Positions 23,748-29,349 of a stretch of DNA of 30,285 bases are shown in pieces. The translations under genes and the position numbers were made by a program. The DNA comes from a virus, in the IMG/VR virus record IMGVR_UViG_3300025082_000044, positions 1 to 30,285 of that record; one strand, given 5' to 3'. A model generated the notes under the pieces. It was not told the origin of the DNA. It ran no database searches and saw nothing but the letters and a program-made list of their open reading frames with translations. The first letter of the stretch is position 1. The number at the start of each line of letters is the position of its first letter.

Positions 23748-23992
23748 CCCCCCTTGCGGTTTCGACCGCGGGGCGCGGGGCCTCTTCGGAGGCCCTTGCT
23801 TAATTGATCGGGGCTTGTGGTCCCGGTCGCCAGCATGTACCGGACGGCGATGATGGCCGGCCCCGGAATGTCACGCTCGCCGGATTGCCAGCGGCGGATT
23901 GTGCGGCCATCGGAAACCCGCAGGGCGCGGGCCATACCCTGGGCGCTGAGGCCCAAGGCGTGGCGGGCGGCCTTAAATTCGGCGCGGGTCAT
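23738..23992 (-). CDS. XRE-type helix-turn-helix regulator
   Basis: 84 residues from ATG 23992, six bases after GGAA; an ATG two codons earlier (23998) is possible. The HTH is clear: FKAARHALGLSAQGMARALRVSDGRTIRRWQSGERDIPGPAIIAVRYML, typical of small repressors. The C-terminus is basic. A 22-bp element containing TTGACA (24022-24043) lies 30-40 bases upstream and recurs before the gene at 24605. With a normal spacer the transcript would start at or next to the ATG, so it may be leaderless. It could be a local repressor for this block; whether it is the phage immunity repressor cannot be said. Confidence 0.75.
   Translation of the reverse strand: MTRAEFKAARHALGLSAQGMARALRVSDGRTIRRWQSGERDIPGPAIIAVRYMLATGTTSPDQLSKGLRRGPAPRGRNRKGGQE
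23752..23800 (+). terminator. Tandem UUCG-capped hairpins ending the late operon
   Basis: First stem 23752-23773 (GCGGT/ACCGC core, nine pairs including two T-G). Second stem GGGCCTC/GAGGCCC at 23778-23795, perfect. Both have UUCG loops; TTGCTTAATT follows the second. They lie inside the 3' end of the opposite-strand XRE gene, so they act for + strand transcripts. Confidence 0.65.
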
Positions 23993-24021
23993 ATTCATTT
24001 CCAGTACTCGGGTTTGATCGT

Positions 24022-24043
24022 TATCTGTCAACAAGAATCTGCT
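24022..24043 (-). promoter_or_regulatory. 22-bp promoter-type repeat, copy 1
   Basis: On the minus strand it reads AGCAGATTCTTGTTGACAGATA with a consensus -35 TTGACA (24031-24026). An identical copy occurs at 24676-24697. No good -10 is seen at 17 bases here, so it may be weak, activated, or only an operator for the XRE gene. Confidence 0.6.
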
Positions 24044-24053
24044 TCCTATGGCT

Positions 24054-24269
24054 TCATCCCTTCGGGTAGGTTTGTTCCCAGCCGTTCGCGGTCTTTTCCC
24101 AAACTTCGGCAACGTGTTCATGTTCAAAACCATCAATGATGCTGGCGCCGGCGCGGTCCGCATAGGCTTTGGCTTTGGCCAAGGTGGAGAAATCCTGGTC
24201 AACATATTCCATGTCTGCGCCGGGCCCGGAGACGTCCTGTTCATGGACAAGGTAATTTAATTTTTGCAT
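24054..24269 (-). CDS. Small conserved phage protein
   Basis: 71 residues from ATG 24269, preceded by AGGAGT at the ideal distance. The frame is open upstream into the previous gene without a stop, but the strong ribosome site marks this as a separate start. The end SIIDGFEHEHVAEVWEKTANGWEQT and AKAKAYADRAG resemble small phage proteins of unknown function. It lies between the frameshifted gene 24316-24605 and the XRE gene on the same strand, apparently one short operon. Confidence 0.7.
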   Translation of the reverse strand: MQKLNYLVHEQDVSGPGADMEYVDQDFSTLAKAKAYADRAGASIIDGFEHEHVAEVWEKTANGWEQTYPKG

Positions 24270-24315
24270 GTGATTTACTCCTGGTTGCTGGTTGACTGAG
24301 GCTAGGCTAGAAAGT

Positions 24316-24605
24316 CTAGTGGAACGTAGCGCGGGGATCATCGTAGCACCCCTCACCCAGATTAATCCGTCGTCCTCGCGGGCGATCTCGCGGGCTTCGT
24401 TCACCGTTAAGCCCTTGCGAGCATCTTCGGTGGGGTCGGCAAATTTATTCAGCAATAGGTCGTTTTCTTCCGCATATTCGATAGCAGCGTGGCCTACCAA
24501 AAAGCCGTTGATGACCCGCAGGAGTCCATCTGCCAGACTGACGATATTATCCTGGCCGTCGAGCGCACCGCCTAATTGATGCTTTGATGCGGTTTCTTTT
24601 TTCAT
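24316..24605 (-). pseudogene. Small phage gene with tail-fibre-derived 5' part and apparent frameshift
   Basis: Starts at ATG 24605 (MKKETASKH), then QLGGALDGQDNIVS, which is encoded by the 42-bp copy of the tail-fibre segment. The rest (LADGLLRVINGFLVGHAAIEYAEENDLLLNKFADPTEDARKGLTV plus REIAREDDGLIWV) reads as a compact helical protein. As written, the frame does not stop and continues into the 71-residue gene. Adding one base to the four-C run at 24349-24352 gives the ending RGCYDDPRATFH and a TAG at 24316, before the next ribosome site. That indicates a natural frameshift or a homopolymer error. The in-frame product as given would be 184 residues. Function unknown. Confidence 0.55.
24537..24578 (-). 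repeat. Dispersed inverted repeat, minus-strand copy
   Basis: Complement matches tail-fibre bases 21302-21343 at 40 of 42 positions. Here it supplies residues 10-23 of the small minus-strand gene. Confidence 0.9.
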
Positions 24606-24656
24606 GGTCTTGTTTTCCCTTTTCCAGGCGGGCACCGTTGCCCTGTTGATGACTGC

Positions 24657-24685
24657 ATCATGGGACCAACGGTCCTATCTGTCAA
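24657..24685 (-). promoter_or_regulatory. Minus-strand sigma70 promoter with palindromic operator
   Basis: -35 TTGACA (24685-24680), 17-base spacer, -10 CATGAT (24662-24657). The spacer contains the palindrome GGACCgttGGTCC (24675-24663), a likely repressor site placed where bound protein would block polymerase. It drives the block 24605-23738. Confidence 0.65.
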
Positions 24686-24697
24686 CAAGAATCTGCT
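24676..24697 (-). repeat. 22-bp promoter-type repeat, copy 2
   Basis: Exact copy of 24022-24043; includes the -35 of the promoter above. The repeats bracket the two small genes, so recombination between them could delete the block. Confidence 0.85.
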
Positions 24698-24735
24698 GTT
24701 TTCTCACTTTTTTTCCGTAACCGCGCCATGAGCCG

Positions 24736-24906
24736 ATGGACAAAATACCTCTGCCACCAGACTCGAAATATTGGTCGGTGGCAGACGTAGAGCGGTGGCT
24801 GAGATGGGCCACGTGGGAGAGGTGGGCCACAGTGGCAGTGGTCTGCGCGGTTGTCCCTTTCATGACTGCGTTTCTGATTTTTTCCATCATGATTTTGGGC
24901 AAATAA
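24736..24906 (+). CDS. 56-residue membrane protein, first gene of the lipase cassette
   Basis: ATG 24736 to TAA 24906. The product begins MDKIPLPPDSKYWSVADVERW and has an amphipathic Trp-rich part (VERWLRWATWERWA) followed by a long hydrophobic helix (VAVVCAVVPFMTAFLIFSIMIL) and GK. This is a single-span membrane protein with a tryptophan-rich interfacial segment. The next gene starts 10 bases later with AAAGGA, and the third overlaps that by 4, so the three form an operon. No strong ribosome site precedes the ATG. It could be a lysis accessory, spanin-like factor or membrane partner for the lipase; none is proven. Confidence 0.6.
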   Translation: MDKIPLPPDSKYWSVADVERWLRWATWERWATVAVVCAVVPFMTAFLIFSIMILGK

Positions 24907-24916
24907 AGGACTCGAT

Positions 24917-25252
24917 ATGTCAATAATGAGCGACACGCTTGACGCCCTCGCTGCGGAAGAAGATGCCAGGACGCTGACCGTCCAGCAGTACGAGGCGGCG
25001 CGGAAGGAGTGGGAAGAAATAGACGCCCGATACGCGGCGTTGCGCCCCGCAGCCTCGGAAAATGATGTGGTGGCGCGGGTGGTGAGCATGGTCCGCCGCT
25101 ATGGGCCCAAGGCCGCTGCGGTATTCGGCGGGCCTGCCGCTGGCGCGGGGGCGGCTGCGTTTGTCGCTGACGAGGGCGGATTTAGCGATGCCCTGGGCTG
25201 GACGCACCTCATCGGCCAGCTTTTTGGTGTGGTGGCGGGCGACTCGCCATGA
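24917..25252 (+). CDS. Hypothetical protein in lipase cassette
   Basis: 111 residues, ATG after AAAGGACTCGAT. The N-terminal 45 residues are charged helix (LAAEEDARTLTVQQYEAARKEWEEIDARYAAL), probably coiled coil; then VARVVSMVRRYGPKAAAVFGGPAAGAGAAAFVAD, a Gly/Ala-rich hydrophobic stretch that may enter a membrane. The C-terminus is mildly hydrophobic. Its stop overlaps the lipase ATG (ATGA). Translational coupling suggests it works with the lipase, as a chaperone, anchor or inhibitor. I recognise no family. Confidence 0.65.
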   Translation: MSIMSDTLDALAAEEDARTLTVQQYEAARKEWEEIDARYAALRPAASENDVVARVVSMVRRYGPKAAAVFGGPAAGAGAAAFVADEGGFSDALGWTHLIGQLFGVVAGDSP

Positions 25253-25896
25253 GTGGCCTCGCTCACACCTGCGCGGTTCTGTCGCGCCTGGCATATTCGG
25301 ACGATCTGACCCTCGGGCTGATCGGACAGACATGGATCGCAAGATTTGACCGGGGCGGGACGCAAGCCTTCATCTCGACCGATACCGGCGGCCGCTTGTA
25401 CCTGGCATTTCGCGGCACGGAAGAACCTGCTGATATCAAGGCCGATCTCAAATATGCGAAGGTCGATTACCCAGGCGGCGGGCGTGTCCACGCGGGTTTT
25501 TTGGAAGCATTCGGGCGAATCCATGGCGATGTGCAGGAGGTGCTAGACGAGCATCGGGACCGGACATGGATATTCACCGGCCATTCCCTGGGCGCGGCGC
25601 TGGCACTGTTGGCGGCGGCAAGGTGGAAACCGTCGGCAGCTTATCTTTACGGCTGCCCTCGAGTCGGTAATTTGGCATTCGTTGCCACGGTGAGTTGCTC
25701 TGTGTACAGATTTGAAAACAGGGGCGACATCGTCACCAAGCTGCCGCCGCCGACCTCGCCTATGCAAATCTGGCGCTCACTGAGACAAGGTCGTCGGCCA
25801 TCCTTGTACCGCCACGCCGGCAAGCGCGTCCGGCTCTCCGGCTTTGGCCTCGGCCATCGGGTGGCATATTACGAGGCCGCGACGGCGGAGATGTAA
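25249..25896 (+). CDS. Class 3 lipase (alpha/beta hydrolase)
   Basis: 215 residues. Motifs of lipase class 3: oxyanion segment LAFRGTEE (about 52-58), VHAGFLEAF before the nucleophile, and FTGHSLGAALALL with nucleophile Ser113. CPRVGN follows at about 136-141, then Asp160 in ENRGDIV and His203 in GHRVAYY. All triad positions are present, so it should be an active lipid or ester hydrolase. No signal peptide is visible. It ends the three-gene cassette downstream of holin and endolysin. Possible jobs: attacking the outer membrane at lysis in place of a spanin, or a lysogenic-conversion or exclusion function. The family is well supported; the role is inferred. Confidence 0.85.
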   Translation: MSGLAHTCAVLSRLAYSDDLTLGLIGQTWIARFDRGGTQAFISTDTGGRLYLAFRGTEEPADIKADLKYAKVDYPGGGRVHAGFLEAFGRIHGDVQEVLDEHRDRTWIFTGHSLGAALALLAAARWKPSAAYLYGCPRVGNLAFVATVSCSVYRFENRGDIVTKLPPPTSPMQIWRSLRQGRRPSLYRHAGKRVRLSGFGLGHRVAYYEAATAEM

Positions 25897-25904
25897 CGTG
25901 GCGG

Positions 25905-26237
25905 CTACAATTCAAATATGCCAGCCCCCCCCCTATAAATCTCTAATTCCTTACAGCCTTTGCACCGACGGTTGCCTGCCCCCGAGGACGGAAACATTTC
26001 AAGGCATGTTAGGCACTTCCTTTGGACCGTTTCCACTGGCTCTTTTCTATGAACATATGGTGCGCAGCCGTTCCTCCGCTTCTTTTCTTTTAGCCCCAGG
26101 GCGTGCAACCAATTATATACTGTATCTGGCGACGCATTAATCGCCCTCGCTATATCCACGATAGTTCGCTCGTCTTTCCACATACTACGTATGATTATTT
26201 CATTTCGCGGTGTGCGAATGCGGTTGGGCCAAGGCAT
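25905..26237 (-). CDS. HTH plus zinc-ribbon regulator, paralogue of the 3144 gene
   Basis: 110 residues from ATG 26237 with AGGAATCAAA upstream. HTH in IARAINASPDTVYNWLHALGLK; zinc knuckle KCLTCLEMF ... GNRRCKGCK, with the same spacing as the gene at 3144. The first residues (RIRTPRNEIIIRSMW) align with that gene too (KIRTPANEIILRDMW). This copy lacks the C-terminal repeat of the other. It is the last gene of the leftward block and converges on the lipase gene. Two related regulators in opposite transcription units could compete for the same sites. Confidence 0.75.
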   Translation of the reverse strand: MPWPNRIRTPRNEIIIRSMWKDERTIVDIARAINASPDTVYNWLHALGLKEKKRRNGCAPYVHRKEPVETVQRKCLTCLEMFPSSGAGNRRCKGCKELEIYRGGAGIFEL

Positions 26238-26264
26238 TTTGATTCCTGACGCGGATGCCTGTTG

Positions 26265-26696
26265 CTAGGTCGTCGGCGGGCCAACCATCGAATACACCTC
26301 ATCCAGTAGGGCCTTTTGGTCCATGCCAGGCACCACATCGGTGATGAGGAAATCGACGGCGCGAGAAAAAAAGGCGTCGAAAGCCGTTTGATCCATAGCA
26401 GCAAACGAAATGCTTAGCGGCACCTGGTAAGTGCCGGTCTTGAGGACGATAACCTTGGTATGGCCGATGGCGATTTTCAGCGCGTCGAGCAGGTCATCGA
26501 CGCGGCGAAAATGCTCTTGATGGTCAAAGACTAGATTCAGCAGAGCGAAAAACAGCATGTGGTGGCGCAGGTTGCGCGGCCGCCTGATGTCGGCCTGGAC
26601 ATGCTCGCCGTGCCGAACCCTGGCGATTGATTCCTCGGCCTTCGGATCAGCAGGCGCCAGCTTGCCGAATTCTTTGCGGAAGATGCCGCGAGCCAT
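26265..26696 (-). CDS. DUF1367-type phage protein
   Basis: 143 residues from ATG 26696, preceded by GAGGGGGG. The block RRPRNLRHHMLFFALLNLVFDHQEHFRRVDDLLDALKIAIGH, then SISFAAMDQTAFDAFFSRAVDFL, is typical of the DUF1367 family in phage early or nin-like regions. Function is not established; neighbours in other phages are recombination and Holliday-junction genes. As sequenced the frame is continuous with the upstream RHH gene, but the ribosome site and family start support an independent start. A short gap leads to the HTH/zinc-ribbon gene. Confidence 0.8.
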   Translation of the reverse strand: MARGIFRKEFGKLAPADPKAEESIARVRHGEHVQADIRRPRNLRHHMLFFALLNLVFDHQEHFRRVDDLLDALKIAIGHTKVIVLKTGTYQVPLSISFAAMDQTAFDAFFSRAVDFLITDVVPGMDQKALLDEVYSMVGPPTT

Positions 26697-27101
26697 CACG
26701 CTGCCCCCCTCATCACCTTGGCGCGGATTTCCGGGTCCACGCTGTCCATCGCCAGCACAGCGGGCTTCGATGATCCCGGCGGCGCCGGCCAACAGCTTGA
26801 AAATCTCAAACTGCTCACGTCCACCAAATTCAAGGCCTATTTCTTTGACAATACCTCGGAGTTTCCGGTCAGAGACAGGGACTGTCTCAAGAACCTCCAC
26901 CTCGTGCTTGACATCTTCTTTGAGGAAAGACGCTTCAAGCCGGGACTCGATTTCCTGGCTTAAAGAACGTTTATTTTCCTCTGCCACCTTTTCCAGTCTT
27001 CCCCTAATTTCAGGAGTTGGCCGAAATCCCATGGCGGCCCGGCGCCGCTCCTTATCCGGAAGGGGGGGCCGCCCACGTTTTTTCTGCTTCTGCTCTGGCA
27101 T
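26696..27101 (-). pseudogene. Ribbon-helix-helix (Arc-like) gene with inserted xis segment and apparent frameshift
   Basis: Starts at ATG 27101 after GAGAAGG. KKRGRPPLPDKERR then AAMGFRPTPEIRGRLEKVAEENKRSLSQEIESRLEASF is an Arc/RHH DNA-binding domain. Next comes EVLETVPVSDRKLRGIVKEIGLE, encoded by a 69-bp near-copy of the excisionase gene, and then EQFEIFKLLAGAAGIIEA. As written, the frame then runs without a stop into the DUF1367 gene (278 codons in all). Removing one base from the GGG at 26762-26764 instead gives AAVLAMDSVDPEIRAKVMRGAA and a TGA overlapping the next ATG, which looks like the ancestral end. It may be a chimeric, partly decayed regulator, or the shift may be a sequencing error. 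Confidence 0.6.
26829..26897 (-). repeat. 69-bp dispersed repeat, copy in the RHH gene
   Basis: Matches 28810-28878 at 68 of 69 bases in the same orientation and the same reading frame (EVLETVPVSDRKLRxIVKEI). Source and direction of copying cannot be read directly, but the sequence is native-looking in the excisionase. Confidence 0.93.
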
Positions 27102-27118
27102 TCCAAAACCTTCTCAAG

Positions 27119-27526
27119 TTATCCGTCTTGGTCGTCGGCCGCGTTCCGTCCGTCTTCCCCGGCTTGGCTTCCACCGGCCTTCCGTTCATGCATATGTGCG
27201 CGCCGTCTAGGCGTAGTGATGCCAAAGTTGTCGGCACCGGCATCCCATGCCTTGAGCGCGGCGACGCGCCGGGCGAGGGCTTCCGTATGTCCATGGCCTT
27301 CCGTGTTTCTGAATGTTTTCGGGTTGGCGTGCCAAGCACTCCACTCACCTTCCCAGCGCAATACTTGCCATATATTTTCCCAGGGGAGCTGGTCGTCAAC
27401 GGAGGTGGTGTAGCGCGGGTAACGCCGGTGTTTGGCAGGTTCCGCGTAAACGGCTCTATATATCTCAATGTCCTGCTCTTCCGAGCCTTCCGGCGCCGCC
27501 GCCAGCTTTGCGAGCAAACCTTTCAT
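27119..27526 (-). CDS. Small conserved phage protein
   Basis: 135 residues from ATG 27526 with AGGAG upstream (the frame is open to 27634 but that part crosses the att region). LLAKLAAAPEGSEEQDIEIYRAVYAEP begins a pattern (YTTSVDD, then WSAWHANP, GHGHTEALARRVAALKAWDAG) common in small phage proteins of unknown function in early regions. It ends 17 bases before the RHH start. It is the first gene after the att segment reading leftward. Confidence 0.7.
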   Translation of the reverse strand: MKGLLAKLAAAPEGSEEQDIEIYRAVYAEPAKHRRYPRYTTSVDDQLPWENIWQVLRWEGEWSAWHANPKTFRNTEGHGHTEALARRVAALKAWDAGADNFGITTPRRRAHMHERKAGGSQAGEDGRNAADDQDG

Positions 27527-27727
27527 TCCACCGGCTCCTGTTGCCTGCCGGGGTGTTATTCCTGTTATTTTCCGGCTAGGCATTAGGAACACCCAGCGAA
27601 CGCGGAAAATTCCTCCCGCGTATATTCCGCACAAAATACGTTATGTTGCTGCCGCGTTCTGCAATCGTACAGCAGGTCGCGGGAAATGCGAACATCCCCG
27701 GAAGTGGCGGAATACTAGGGGGTTGGA

Positions 27728-27777
27728 TGGTGCCGCCGCACAGATTCGAACTGTGGACCCCGTCCTTACCAAGAACG
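27728..27777 (-). other. Phage attachment site core: 3' part of tRNA-Thr(GGU)
   Basis: Read on the minus strand this is tRNA positions 27-76. Anticodon arm CGTTC-TTGGTAA-GGACG (anticodon GGT), five-base variable loop, T arm CACAG-TTCGAAT-CTGTG, acceptor strand CGGCGGC, discriminator A and CCA. The D arm and 5' acceptor strand are absent, so it is not a complete tRNA gene. It lies 17 bases past the integrase stop. Phages using tyrosine integrases often carry such a segment to restore the tRNA after integration. The 27-62 side arms (27527-27727) contain several GGAAT-type motifs but no assignable integrase arm sites. Confidence 0.85.
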
Positions 27778-27793
27778 TGTTGAGCATTGAAAT

Positions 27794-28741
27794 TCATAGC
27801 TTGTTCACCACCTTCCGCACTCTTTCCACGCGCTTTGTGGTGTAGCGCATGGCGCTCTTGGGGTCTTTCCACCCGCCCGCGTCCATCAAGTCCCGAAGGC
27901 TGGCCCCCTTTTCCATAACCAGATCGGCAAAGGTGTGGCGACCTATGTGCGGATGAAAGTAAACGCCGGTTTTCTCGCTGAGTTCCTTGATGAGTTTTCG
28001 CGGCCCCCAGCGTGTTTTCCAGCGGAACCATTTGCCGTCGTCGCGTTCTGGCAGGGAAGCCAGTGCCACGACAACTCTCTCATGTAGTGGTCGCCAGTGC
28101 TGGTCGTTCGTTTTGGTCTGCTCGAAACAGGCAATGCCTTTCTGCAGGTCCGTGCGTTCCCTGGTCAAGCCGATGGCCTCCGAAATGCGCGGGCCTGAAT
28201 AGAAGAGCAGGGTCAGCAGCGCCTTCAGGTCGGCGTCGTCGGCGTTCTCAATCAGGATATCACGCTGTTTCGCCGTGAGGCTCTGGTGGCGCGGTTTCTT
28301 GAGCCTGGGCCGCTTGATAGGCACGTTCACGCCAGAGTGCCTAAGAGCCGCTTGCAAGGGCGTATAGACGTATTTATTCCAGGTCGCGTTGGAGAGGCCT
28401 GGATAAAGCGCCTGGGCGCACTCGTCAAAATCTGCTTGCCGAAGGCCAGCGACAGGGCGCTGGCCGATCATGCCGCGTATCTTGAGCAACAGCCTCTCGT
28501 CCCGGAGCGACGGACGGCGGAAGGCGATGTAATTGGCTATGACGCTGGACACGGTTTCCTCGCTTCCGCCAAGGACGTAATGTTCATACCATTCCCGCTC
28601 TCTTTGCTCCGCGAAGCGGCAAGCAAGGCGCGGGTCTGTCGTCCCCGTGCTGATTTCAGACCTTCGCCCTTTGACGGAAATTGTTGCGTAATAGACCTTG
28701 TTCCCGTGCCGGGTTCCTGGCTTGTGGAGTTTGAACGACAT
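27794..28741 (-). CDS. int: Tyrosine-type integrase
   Basis: 315 residues from ATG 28741. N-terminal core-binding domain (TVSSVIANYIAF to LQAALRHSG), then the catalytic domain: Arg185 in YSGPRISEAIG, Lys210 in QTKTND, His265-x-x-Arg268 in PHIGRHTFADL, Trp291 in GGWKD and nucleophile Tyr300 in AMRYTTK. All residues are present. It catalyses site-specific integration at tRNA-Thr, judged from the adjacent att core. The excisionase gene overlaps its first 205 bases in another frame. Confidence 0.93.
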   Translation of the reverse strand: MSFKLHKPGTRHGNKVYYATISVKGRRSEISTGTTDPRLACRFAEQREREWYEHYVLGGSEETVSSVIANYIAFRRPSLRDERLLLKIRGMIGQRPVAGLRQADFDECAQALYPGLSNATWNKYVYTPLQAALRHSGVNVPIKRPRLKKPRHQSLTAKQRDILIENADDADLKALLTLLFYSGPRISEAIGLTRERTDLQKGIACFEQTKTNDQHWRPLHERVVVALASLPERDDGKWFRWKTRWGPRKLIKELSEKTGVYFHPHIGRHTFADLVMEKGASLRDLMDAGGWKDPKSAMRYTTKRVERVRKVVNKL

Positions 28742-28908
28742 GCGATCCTTCCCTGGATTTCTGTCACTTGCGAGAGGGTGAAAGCATACTTCCCGCAACC
28801 GGGCGCCGGTTCAAGGCCTATTTCTTTGACAATATCTCGGAGTTTCCGGTCAGAGACAGGGACTGTCTCAAGAACCTCTGGCAGCGTGTACAGGCGCGGC
28901 AGGGTCAT
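28537..28908 (-). CDS. xis: Excisionase-like HTH protein, long overlap with int
   Basis: 123 residues from ATG 28908 with AGGAAG upstream. The N-terminal MerR/AlpA-type winged HTH is MTLPRLYTLPEVLETVPVSDRKLRDIVKEIGLEP, then GCGKYAFTLSQVTEIQ. Position just upstream of int supports an excisionase that bends DNA at att for excision. The only in-frame stop is at 28537, so the C-terminal 68 codons overlap int in another frame; this part is Ser/Thr/Arg-rich and likely disordered. A 69-bp piece of the HTH recurs in the RHH gene. Confidence 0.75.
   Translation of the reverse strand: MTLPRLYTLPEVLETVPVSDRKLRDIVKEIGLEPAPGCGKYAFTLSQVTEIQGRIACRSNSTSQEPGTGTRSITQQFPSKGEGLKSARGRQTRALLAASRSKESGNGMNITSLAEARKPCPAS
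28810..28878 (-). repeat. 69-bp dispersed repeat, copy in xis
   Basis: Partner of 26829-26897, one mismatch. It encodes the recognition region of the excisionase HTH. Confidence 0.93.
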
Positions 28909-28917
28909 GCGGCTTCC

Positions 28918-29349
28918 TTAGAACGGGATGTCGTCGTCGGCAGACTGTGGGCCAGGGTCGGGTGCCGTCACAGCCGCTTGTGGGGTGCCGCTGTTCGGCT
29001 TGTCGCCGCCGAGCATGGTCAACGCGCCGCGAAACCGCTGCAAGACCACCTCGGTGGAATAGCGCTCGTTGCCGTCGTCGCCGGTCCATTTGCGGGTTCG
29101 CAAGGCGCCCTCGACATAGACCTTGGCGCCCTTGCGCAGGTACTGTTCGGCGATACCCCCCAAATGGTCGTTGAAGATGACGACCCGGTGCCACTCGGTC
29201 TTTTCGCGCTTCTCGCCGGTCTGCTTGTCCTTCCAAGACTCCGACGTGGCGAGGGAGATGTTGACGATCTTGGTGCCGTCCTGAGAATAGCGGACCTCGG
29301 GATCGCGCCCGAGGTTGCCGACGAGAATAACCTTGTTAACGCTGCTCAT
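28918..29349 (-). CDS. ssb: Single-stranded DNA-binding protein
   Basis: 143 residues. OB-fold start [25 protein letters not shown], then [37 protein letters not shown]; the disordered tail ends in DDDIPF, the partner-binding tip of bacterial SSB. It coats ssDNA during replication and recombination. It overlaps the nuclease gene by 4 bases and is followed 9 bases later by xis. Slightly shorter than E. coli SSB (about 178) because of a short linker. No anomaly. Confidence 0.95.
   Translation of the reverse strand: MSSVNKVILVGNLGRDPEVRYSQDGTKIVNISLATSESWKDKQTGEKREKTEWHRVVIFNDHLGGIAEQYLRKGAKVYVEGALRTRKWTGDDGNERYSTEVVLQRFRGALTMLGGDKPNSGTPQAAVTAPDPGPQSADDDIPF

Noticed and set aside
20934-24578. 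Diversity-generating retroelement (template/variable repeats)
   Set aside because: No reverse transcriptase is visible, and mismatches are not adenine-specific; the repeat is in a fibre N-terminal/central part rather than at a variable C-terminus.
6878-25933. Runs of ten C (6878-6887) and nine C (25925-25933) as regulatory elements
   Set aside because: Both are in intergenic ends and could be length-variable sequence or read error; nothing else supports a shared function.
26557-27210. 217-codon plus frame opposite the RHH gene
   Set aside because: Low-complexity Ser/Arg/Pro translation; the minus frame has an RHH domain and DUF1367 start.
27728-27777. Complete tRNA gene
   Set aside because: Only positions 27-76 are present; no D arm or 5' acceptor strand precedes the anticodon arm, so it was called an attachment-site core.
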